Positions 58,973 to 64,000 of a stretch of DNA of 64,000 nucleotides are shown one piece after another. The notes under the pieces are model-generated. The model did not search any database, was not told where the DNA came from, and saw only the letters and a list, made by a program, of their open reading frames with translations. Source of the DNA: DATARH01 sp963705325 (GTDB lineage: Bacteria > Pseudomonadota > Alphaproteobacteria > ATCC43930 > CGMCC-115725); NCBI GenBank assembly GCA_963705325.1, contig OY970069.1:3906001-3970000 (forward strand). The letters are read 5' to 3'. The position numbers and the translations under genes are program-made. Every line of letters begins with the position of its first letter. The stretch's first letter is position 1.

Positions 58973-59653
58973 CTACTCCAACGTGATGTAGCTGTCGAAT
59001 TTCAGCGCCCGCGACGCGGGGTTGTCCGGCTGTCCGTCCCATTCGCCGCGCTTGTGCAGGCTGAACAGAACACCGCAGAACGCCACCTTCTCGGTGTCGA
59101 CCGTCTTGACGGTGTGGTTGAAGATGCCGCGCTTGAACACCTCGGTCTTGACGATTTCTCGCGGCTTCAAGCTGTTCTCGTAGAAGCGGTAAAGCCCCAG
59201 CCGGTCGAGGGCCGGGCAGTTGCTGCCCAGCAGCGGCGCCGCCGCGTCATAAAGGAACGTGCGATCGTAATCCGATTGCGTGTGAGCCAGGTCCGGGTCG
59301 GACGGAAGCAGGACTTCCGCCTTCACCACGGTGTCGTTCGGCGACGGCGAGCCAAGCGTCAGGATGATGCCGATCGGCTCGTGATGCCCCGGCGCGGAGG
59401 CGGCGATCGAGATGATGCGATGCGCCGTCTTGCCGTTGACGTCGAGTTCGTTGCGCAGCGCGATCTGCTTGGCGACCACGTTCATGTCGAAATAGAGCGC
59501 CGCCCCGAGGGTGATCATGCACGGGCGCAAATCCTTGTGGATGCAGCCGGTGTGCGCGTCCACGGGCGACACGCCAGGCGGCAAGGATTGCGCGCGCGCC
59601 GGCCCAGCGCACACCGCCAGACCGAAGACGATCGCCGCCGCCACCCCGCGCAT
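58973..59653 (-). CDS. Secreted hypothetical protein inside the tail module
   Basis: 226 residues with a clear Sec signal (MRGVAAAIVFGLAVCAGPARAQ, cleavage after ARA about residue 21). Mature part: HTGCIHKDLRPCMITLGAAL, then VNGKTAHRIISIAASAPGHH, DYDRTFLYDAAAPLLGSNCP and VAFCGVLFSLHKRGEWDGQP, with four to five cysteines suggesting disulfides in the periplasm. No family recognised. A tail gene would not need a signal peptide, so this looks like a cargo (moron) gene between the chaperone and tape-measure genes, closed off by a terminator. Confidence 0.8.
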   Translation of the reverse strand: MRGVAAAIVFGLAVCAGPARAQSLPPGVSPVDAHTGCIHKDLRPCMITLGAALYFDMNVVAKQIALRNELDVNGKTAHRIISIAASAPGHHEPIGIILTLGSPSPNDTVVKAEVLLPSDPDLAHTQSDYDRTFLYDAAAPLLGSNCPALDRLGLYRFYENSLKPREIVKTEVFKRGIFNHTVKTVDTEKVAFCGVLFSLHKRGEWDGQPDNPASRALKFDSYITLE

Positions 59654-59680
59654 GCCGCCCCTCCCCTGTTCGCGCGGAGG

Positions 59681-59938
59681 TTACCCGCTGGAGCGCCGGT
59701 TCGACAAATGAGCCTGGTTGCGGGCGCGCAGCATTTCGACATCAAGCACCGGCGCCGGCATGCCGAGCGCGCCGACGGCAAGCCCCGGCGGGGCCATGGC
59801 GGCGAGATCGGCGAGCGAAGGTGTAGCCGGCTCGGCGGGTTTCCAGCCGAGCATCCGGGCGATCGCCTGAACCATCAAATAGACCGGCGGATGCTCGGCC
59901 CAGTAGGCGAAGATCTGTTCGGTCTCGGCGAGGGTCAT
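59681..59938 (-). CDS. Tail assembly chaperone, downstream (T-like) frame
   Basis: 85 residues from the ATG at 59938: MTLAETEQIFAYWAEHPPVY, LMVQAIARMLGWKP, then an Ala/Pro-rich tail. The same frame stays open and protein-like upstream: CRERLAAIYAALATGCSYSF and AAIDAMTL, running back beneath the end of the preceding chaperone gene in the -1 frame. This is the G/GT layout of siphovirus tail chaperones, where the second frame is reached by ribosomal slippage and has no start of its own. No ribosome site is seen before 59938. Confidence 0.7.
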   Translation of the reverse strand: MTLAETEQIFAYWAEHPPVYLMVQAIARMLGWKPAEPATPSLADLAAMAPPGLAVGALGMPAPVLDVEMLRARNQAHLSNRRSSG

Positions 59939-59997
59939 GGCGTCGATCGCCGCGAACGAATAAGAGCAGCCGGTGGCGAGCGCGGCGTAGATCGCCG

Positions 59998-60333
59998 CTA
60001 GGCGCTCACGGCAGCTTTCGCCGCCCGTCCCCTCGCCTTCGCCACCGGCATCGCTTCCCCCGGACGGGCTAGCCCTGCCGTTTGGAGAATGATCGCGACC
60101 GCCGCGGTGACCTCGGCCATCGTCGCGTCGAGCTCGAGCACCGCGTCGGCGGTCATTTCCGGGGCGCTGCGGGCGAGCCCCGCCGCGATCACCCGGGCCG
60201 CCGCGTCGACGACGGCGCCACCGGTCTTGCCTGAAAGATCGTCGAGCGCGTCGAGCAGGCCGCGCAGCTGGCCGAGCTTCAACGGCTCGACGCGGAACTC
60301 GCGACCGCCGAGTTGGATGGTCGTGTTTGTCAT
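59998..60333 (-). CDS. Tail assembly chaperone, upstream (G-like) frame
   Basis: 111 residues: MTNTTIQLGGREFRVEPLKL, GQLRGLLDALDDLSGKTGGA, then helices AAARVIAAGLARSAPEMTAD and LDATMAEVTAAVAIILQTAG. Small acidic-helical proteins of this size between the major tail and tape-measure genes coat the tape measure during assembly. CAGGAG lies about 6 bases before the ATG. It diverges from the EI24-like gene at 60390. See the following entry for the overlapping -1 frame. Confidence 0.78.
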   Translation of the reverse strand: MTNTTIQLGGREFRVEPLKLGQLRGLLDALDDLSGKTGGAVVDAAARVIAAGLARSAPEMTADAVLELDATMAEVTAAVAIILQTAGLARPGEAMPVAKARGRAAKAAVSA

Positions 60334-60389
60334 CGACACTCCTGTTTCAACTTTGTCATCCGGCAGCCGCCAAGTGGTAAATCTGTGCT

Positions 60390-61073
60390 GTGCTGACAGC
60401 CCTGTTCCGCGCCCTCGCTGCGATGTTCTCACCGCCGTTGCGTGGCGTCGTCGTGTTGAGCTTAGCGCTTGCCGCCGCCAGCTTTCTTGTCCTTTGGGTC
60501 GCCGTCGCCATCGGTCTCGGAGCGCTGCCGACGGTCGGTTGGCGACCCGTCAACTGGTTCATCGACCTATTAGGTACGGTCGGGGTGGTGCTGCTCAGCT
60601 GGCTGCTGTTTCCGACAGTGGTGACGCTCATTACGGGGTTCTTCCTGGAGCGCGTCGCCGCCGCGGTGGAGGCCAGGGATTATCCCGGCCGCGGGCCGCC
60701 GCGGCGGCAGCCGATCGGTGAAATCATGGCGGCGCTCGTTCGGCTGACACTGTTGAGCCTCGTGCTCAACCTGCTGGCGCTGCCGATCTATCTGCTGCTG
60801 CCGCTGTTCAACATTGCCGTCTATCTGGCGCTGAACGGCTATTTGCTCGGGCGGGAATATTTCGAGGTGGTGGCGCTGAGGCGGCTCGACCTCGAAGCCG
60901 CCAGGGCGCTTCGCCGCCGCTGTAGCGGACGCATCTTTCTCAGCGGCGTAACGATTGCCGGGGTGTTTGCGCTACCCGTTCTCAACCTGGTCGCACCGGT
61001 GATCGCGGCAGCCTTCATGGTGCATGTATTCGAAGGATTGCCGCGATCATCGGCAACGAGCGGGACTCCCTGA
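60390..61073 (+). CDS. EI24/CysZ-like membrane protein, opposite to the tail genes
   Basis: 227 residues, GTG start at 60390 (an ATG at 60423 is the alternative). Four or more membrane segments: VVVLSLALAAASFLVLWVAV, GVVLLSWLLFPTVVTLITGF, LTLLSLVLNLLALPIYLLLP and FLSGVTIAGVFALPVLNLVA. The loop FFLERVAAAVEARDYPGRGP and NGYLLGREYFEVVALRRLD are signatures of the EI24 (etoposide-induced 2.4) / CysZ family, membrane proteins linked to sulfate uptake in CysZ. It is a bacterial housekeeping-type gene placed between the chaperone and major tail genes, the only rightward gene in the prophage part seen. Confidence 0.87.
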   Translation: MLTALFRALAAMFSPPLRGVVVLSLALAAASFLVLWVAVAIGLGALPTVGWRPVNWFIDLLGTVGVVLLSWLLFPTVVTLITGFFLERVAAAVEARDYPGRGPPRRQPIGEIMAALVRLTLLSLVLNLLALPIYLLLPLFNIAVYLALNGYLLGREYFEVVALRRLDLEAARALRRRCSGRIFLSGVTIAGVFALPVLNLVAPVIAAAFMVHVFEGLPRSSATSGTP

Positions 61074-61097
61074 GAGAGCCTTGGGCCACCGCGCCAA

Positions 61098-61865
61098 TCA
61101 CTCGAGCGTACTCAGCGTGCCGATCGTGCCGGTGGCATCAGCGAAGGCGGCGAAGTCGAATTCCTGGATCTCGTAGTCGTCGGTCTTGGTCGGCAGCGAC
61201 AACTTGGTCGCGGTGCAGGCGTTCAAGACCAGCGCCAGACCGGCCGGGACGCCGAGCGTCGTCTTCTGGGTGTAGAGCGTCGCTTTGAAGGTCGGGGTGA
61301 AGCCCATCAGCTGGTTGGTGACGACGAGCTTCCTGCCGCTGGTGGTGGGTGCGTAGAGATACGAGACGAGCAGCGCCGCGCTCGCGTCGGCGGCGGCGAA
61401 GGTATAGACGCCGGTCGCCGGATTGACCGAGTACTGGCCGGCGGAGGACGGCGTCGTGACCCGGGTGAAGCGCTGCCCGGCATTGGCGCCGGCGGCGTAG
61501 AAGACGCCGAGATCGTCGGAGAAGCTGGCGGCGTTGGCGACGGTCACGGTGTACGGATTGGTCGCCGGCACGCTCGCCGCCTCATTTTCCGACACGGTCA
61601 GCTGGCCGGTCGCCGGGGTCTGGCCGAAGAACAAATCGCCGTAGATCGCGCCGAAGATGCGGGCGAACTTGGCCTTGCCGGTGATCTTTCCCTGGCCGCG
61701 GGCAATATCGACGGGGAACTGGAACTGACCCCAGAGTTCCTTGGTCTGCCAGTCCCAGTCGATCTGCACGTCCTGCAGAATACCGAATTGGTCGGGGCCA
61801 ATACCCGAGCCGGTGACATCGGTGCGGTTGCCCCACAGCGCCCCGGCGCCGAATGCGAGCTGCAT
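61098..61865 (-). CDS. Major tail tube protein
   Basis: 255 residues: LQDVQIDWDWQTKELWGQFQ, FPVDIARGQGKITGKAKFAR, then AGQYSVNPATGVYTFAAADA, LLVSYLYAPTTSGRKLVVTN and a C-terminal TKTDDYEIQEFDFAAFADAT. Beta-sandwich tube-protein character with an Ig-like insert, and the position after the DUF3168 terminator and before the chaperones, support the call. Its ATG comes one base after the stop of the 74-residue gene. Confidence 0.85.
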   Translation of the reverse strand: MQLAFGAGALWGNRTDVTGSGIGPDQFGILQDVQIDWDWQTKELWGQFQFPVDIARGQGKITGKAKFARIFGAIYGDLFFGQTPATGQLTVSENEAASVPATNPYTVTVANAASFSDDLGVFYAAGANAGQRFTRVTTPSSAGQYSVNPATGVYTFAAADASAALLVSYLYAPTTSGRKLVVTNQLMGFTPTFKATLYTQKTTLGVPAGLALVLNACTATKLSLPTKTDDYEIQEFDFAAFADATGTIGTLSTLE

Positions 61866-61866
61866 G

Positions 61867-62091
61867 TCAGTTGTCCTCCTTGATGAGGGTCTTGAGGCGC
61901 CGCTTCAGTTCTTCCTTGGCGGCGAAAGCGTGGTTCCAGGCGGCGGTGATTGCGGCCACCGGCGACCCCGGGAAGTGGTCTTCCCACCAGCGCTCGACGA
62001 GCGCGTCGTGGGTAGCGGGCGGTGCCGCAGTCGGGGGCGCGTCCGGCGCAAGCGCCGGCGTCGCCGCCTTGGGTGAGGCGGTGTCGTTCAT
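61867..62091 (-). CDS. Small phage hypothetical protein
   Basis: 74 residues: MNDTASPKAATPALAPDAPP then a helical half with ALVERWWEDHFPGSPVAAIT and FAAKEELKRRLKTLIKEDN. No family recognised; the Ala/Pro leader is disordered-looking. The stop is one base before the major tail ATG, so the two are coupled. AGGAACCGAC precedes the start. It may be a tail-tube assembly factor by position. Confidence 0.65.
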   Translation of the reverse strand: MNDTASPKAATPALAPDAPPTAAPPATHDALVERWWEDHFPGSPVAAITAAWNHAFAAKEELKRRLKTLIKEDN

Positions 62092-62124
62092 GTCGGTTCC
62101 TTGTCGATTGCCGGATTGTGCAGT

Positions 62125-62205
62125 CGCTTCCCGGCAAAAGCCGGGACCCACTTTTCCTGCGTCTCGGACGACCGAAGGGTGGGCCCCGACTTTCGTCGGG
62201 GAGCG
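62125..62205. repeat. Palindromic repeat, family B
   Basis: Outer pair CGCTTCCC / GGGGAGCG, left mini-hairpin CCCGGCAAAAGCCGGG, arm ACCCAC, loop, arm GTGGGCC, right mini-hairpin CCCCGACTTTCGTCGGGG. Fills the 155-base gap between the DUF3168 gene and the small protein gene. Confidence 0.75.
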
Positions 62206-62246
62206 TAAGAAGAAATGCCCTGTTTGCGCGCGGCTACCCCGCCCCG

Positions 62247-62681
62247 CTAGACGCACAAAATCTCGACCGGCACGATGGCGACCGCCTGGTCGCCGAGTAC
62301 GCCCTCGTCGGTTTCGATCTTGCCGGCGATATAGGCGTGCTGGACTTGCGTGGGCAGGCCGAGATCCTGGATGCCGATCGCCGCCGACGGCGCTAGCGCC
62401 GCCTCGACCGCGTCGAGCAGCGGGTTGAGCACCGTCGCCGGCGCGAGATACGGGTCGCTCGAATGGGCGTAGACGTAGAGATCGACCGATAGCGTCCACA
62501 CCGTCGGCGCGCCGAGCGTCTTGACGCTCGCGGTCTCGCTTTTCTGCGCCATGAAGAGCGCCGGCTGCTCGGCCGGCGACACGTCGCTCCAATGGCGCAG
62601 GCGGCGACCGACGACGGTGAAATCGGCGGCGCTCTCGATGAGACCGAAGAGCGCCGCGTAAATCGGTTCGCGGTTGATCAT
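62247..62681 (-). CDS. Tail completion / terminator protein, DUF3168
   Basis: 144 residues: REPIYAALFGLIESAADFTV, RHWSDVSPAEQPALFMAQKS, WTLSVDLYVYAHSSDPYLAP and LNPLLDAVEAAL. This is the DUF3168/gpU-like tail terminator pattern, equivalent to GTA gp8, which caps the tail and joins it to the head. The ATG overlaps the stop of the gp10-like gene (ATGA). Confidence 0.88.
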   Translation of the reverse strand: MINREPIYAALFGLIESAADFTVVGRRLRHWSDVSPAEQPALFMAQKSETASVKTLGAPTVWTLSVDLYVYAHSSDPYLAPATVLNPLLDAVEAALAPSAAIGIQDLGLPTQVQHAYIAGKIETDEGVLGDQAVAIVPVEILCV

Positions 62682-63154
62682 GCGTTCAACGCCTCGCTTG
62701 CCGCTGCTTCGATCGCGGCGACGAGCTCGGGCGCGGTGTCGTCGAGCGCCGAACGCAGGAACGAGCGCTCTGGCATCGTGACGGCCGGGAGTTGCACGCG
62801 CTTGAAGAAGCGCTGCTGGCCGCGCCAGGGAAATGCCAGCGCCCGGGCACCTTGCGGCAGGATGGTGCGCGGCGGGATCGTGCCGCCATATTCATGGATC
62901 GCGGCATAGGGCGCGTCGCTCGACAGCATCGCGGTCGCCGCGAGGCCGCTGCGCTCGACATCGACCGCGATGCTGGCGGCGAGCCGGCCGCTGCGCCGTT
63001 GCAGCACCGCGCCCGAGAGATTGCGCTCGACCCGGTCGCGCAGCACACCGCCGAGCCGCGCGACCTCCTCGCCGAGCCGCGCCGCCAGCGCTTGCGGTAA
63101 GGCACCGAGGTGGCCGATTTCGGCGTCGAGAGTGTCGGTGGAAGCGGAAATCAT
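62678..63154 (-). CDS. HK97 gp10-like head-tail joining protein
   Basis: 158 residues: LAARLGEEVARLGGVLRDRV, RSGRLAASIAVDVERSG, SDAPYAAIHEYGGTIPPRTI, RALAFPWRGQQRFFKRVQLP and PERSFLRSALDDTAPELVAA. 'YAxIHEYGG...I.P' and 'PxRSFLRSAL' are hallmarks of the HK97 gp10 / minor-tail family (GTA gp7 position). Overlaps both neighbours by four bases, showing tight coupling. Confidence 0.9.
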   Translation of the reverse strand: MISASTDTLDAEIGHLGALPQALAARLGEEVARLGGVLRDRVERNLSGAVLQRRSGRLAASIAVDVERSGLAATAMLSSDAPYAAIHEYGGTIPPRTILPQGARALAFPWRGQQRFFKRVQLPAVTMPERSFLRSALDDTAPELVAAIEAAASEALNA

Positions 63155-63789
63155 AGCGCCGCCACTAGCGTGGCCGGGTCGGTCGCGGTCGGTGCCTGCG
63201 TACGAGCGAAGCCCGATACCGGCGCCACCGCGCGGTATTGCGAGAGTAGCGTCTTGACGTCGTCGCTCATGTCCTTCTGCGAGAAGGTGACGGTCTCACC
63301 GCTCATCAGCGATTTCGACGCCTCGCCGATGCGGGACCGCTCGCGGTAGCGCTGGCAGACCAGCTCGATGCAGGCCTGGGCGATGTCGGACGGCACCGTC
63401 GCGTAGCCGGCGGTGTAGGTGACCGACACGTTCTGGGCGCGGCGGGTGAAGACATAACCGCGCAGCGCCAGCTCGGTCGGGCTGAAGACATAGCCGGCGC
63501 CGAAACCGCCATCCGCTGGCGCGGGTGGGATGGCGAGGCCATCGATCGACAGCGACCAGACCTGCGTTACCGGGACATTGGCAAAGACGAGCCTTTGCCC
63601 GCCATTGCCGTCGCGCACCTCGACCCAGTCGCAGAGCGCGATCCGGCGGTCGAGCCAGCTTTCGATAAAGCGGCTCGCCGCGGTGATCAAGCGCGTCAGC
63701 AGCGCGTCGTCGACCGCGGGGAACGGGTTCGCCCCGGTCTGCAACCACGCGGTGACATCGGCCAGGGCGCAAAGATCGCCGAAGGGCAT
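63151..63789 (-). CDS. Head-tail connector (HK97 gp6-like)
   Basis: 212 residues: MPFGDLCALADVTAWLQTGA, DALLTRLITAASRFIESWLD, RRIALCDWVEVRDGNGGQRL and SDIAQACIELVCQRYRERSR. The N-terminal 'L..V.aWL' with two helices ending in a Trp-Leu is the phage gp6-like connector fold; C-terminal residues 175-205 (TVTFSQKDMSDDVKTLLSQY) match the usual closing helix. The start at 63789 has GGAG 8 bases upstream; longer readings run into repeat F2. Confidence 0.86.
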   Translation of the reverse strand: MPFGDLCALADVTAWLQTGANPFPAVDDALLTRLITAASRFIESWLDRRIALCDWVEVRDGNGGQRLVFANVPVTQVWSLSIDGLAIPPAPADGGFGAGYVFSPTELALRGYVFTRRAQNVSVTYTAGYATVPSDIAQACIELVCQRYRERSRIGEASKSLMSGETVTFSQKDMSDDVKTLLSQYRAVAPVSGFARTQAPTATDPATLVAAL

Positions 63790-63805
63790 CAAATTTCTCC
63801 AAGTA

Positions 63806-63892
63806 GTCATTGCGAGGAGCCGCGAGGCGACGAAGCAATCTCGATAAAAGTGCGCACCTGGCACGAGATTGCTTCGCTACGCTCGCAATGAC
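63806..63892. repeat. Palindromic repeat, family F, copy 2
   Basis: 87 bases bounded by GTCATTGCGAG and CTCGCAATGAC with the inner pair CAATCTCG / CGAGATTG, the same ends and inner arms as copy 1 at 4289-4383 in host DNA. It lies between the connector gene and the gene at the right edge. Confidence 0.88.
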
Positions 63893-63900
63893 GTTTCGCG

Positions 63901-64000
63901 TTAGCCGTTGCCGATGTTGCCGATGACGCCCATCGCGAACGGGGCGTAGACCGCCAGCACCTCCTCGGCGTAAACGCCGACCTGGCGCTGGCGGGTCACC
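63901..64000 (-). CDS. C-terminal fragment of an upstream phage gene
   Basis: The last 32 codons of a leftward gene entering from the right edge: VTRQRQVGVYAEEVLAVYAP then FAMGVIGNIGNG and a TAA stop at 63901-63903. By position, just upstream of the connector, it should be a head gene (capsid or similar), but this piece is too short to name. Confidence 0.6.
   Translation of the reverse strand, partial: VTRQRQVGVYAEEVLAVYAPFAMGVIGNIGNG

Larger units (their letters stand above)
48642..64000. mobile_element. Prophage with GTA-like tail module (right part beyond window)
   Basis: A leftward cluster of phage genes: head-tail connector, gp10-like, DUF3168, major tail, chaperones, tape measure, DUF2460, DUF2163, NlpC/P60, tail tip, collar/fibre, endolysin, holin-like and spanin-like genes. 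No integrase, terminase, portal or repressor is seen; they would lie beyond the right edge. The left limit is uncertain, between fabD (47596) and 48642, since the effector/immunity pair may belong to it. No att repeat or tRNA target was found. Confidence 0.85.

Noticed and set aside
48642..64000. Calling the cluster a true gene transfer agent
   Set aside because: It carries fibre, endolysin and holin-like genes contiguous with the tail, plus cargo genes, and the head half is outside the window; prophage is the safer term.
1..64000. CRISPR arrays
   Set aside because: No regularly spaced direct repeats were seen; the repeats present are palindromic and irregularly placed.

Overview
The window comes from a high-GC alphaproteobacterium. 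Its order cannot be fixed from this sequence. The gene orders pepA-holC / lptF-lptG-lptD-surA-pdxA-rsmA and fabD-fabG-acpP-fabF-mltG-yicC-gmk, the minCDE cluster, and a prophage built like the Rhodobacter gene transfer agent (GTA) are all typical of that class. No tRNA, rRNA or CRISPR array was seen.

Layout. (1) 1-8.3 kb is an accessory catabolic patch: two luciferase-like flavin monooxygenases, a quinone oxidoreductase, a Rieske oxygenase, an aldo/keto reductase, a carboxymuconolactone-decarboxylase family protein, a frameshifted glyoxalase-fold gene and an HpaB-type flavin hydroxylase, with one small cell-wall-hydrolase-like gene. (2) 8.4-12.4 kb is a queuosine operon, queA-tgt-orf-queF-queG, ending tail-to-tail against minCDE (12.4-14.3 kb). 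(3) 14.3-30 kb is mixed host content: serine hydrolase, lone tatA, a MoxR ATPase / VWA pair, a uronate-dehydrogenase-like enzyme, LysR-cupin-fused ABC transporter, a transporter fused to an endo/exonuclease/phosphatase domain, a DTW-domain tRNA enzyme and a serine carboxypeptidase. (4) 30-41 kb holds pepA-holC, divergent from the outer-membrane assembly operon lptF-lptG-lptD-surA with pdxA and rsmA. (5) 41-47.6 kb is the fatty-acid and cell-wall operon, read leftwards. (6) 47.7-64 kb is accessory: a probable effector remnant with an NTF2-fold immunity gene, then a siphovirus-type prophage read leftwards and cut by the right edge.

The prophage follows the GTA order (head-tail connector, gp10-like, DUF3168 terminator, major tail protein, chaperone pair, tape measure, DUF2460, DUF2163, NlpC/P60, tail tip), followed by collar/fibre genes and a lysis cassette with a DUF3380-type endolysin. 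It carries two genes foreign to a tail module: a secreted protein and an oppositely oriented EI24/CysZ-like membrane protein. It is also peppered with palindromic repeats that share one fold plan, one of which appears to split the tail-tip gene.

Four reading-frame breaks were found (6.5, 50.7, 53.95 and 55.83 kb). Each is explained by loss of one base from a short run or of one CG unit, so sequencing or assembly error must be weighed against real decay. A fifth frame junction, between the two tail-chaperone reading frames, looks like a programmed -1 frameshift.

The strongest candidates for new biology are the transporter-nuclease fusion, the small LSm-like gene inside the queuosine operon, the effector/immunity remnant, the cargo genes inside the tail module and the repeat families colonising the prophage.
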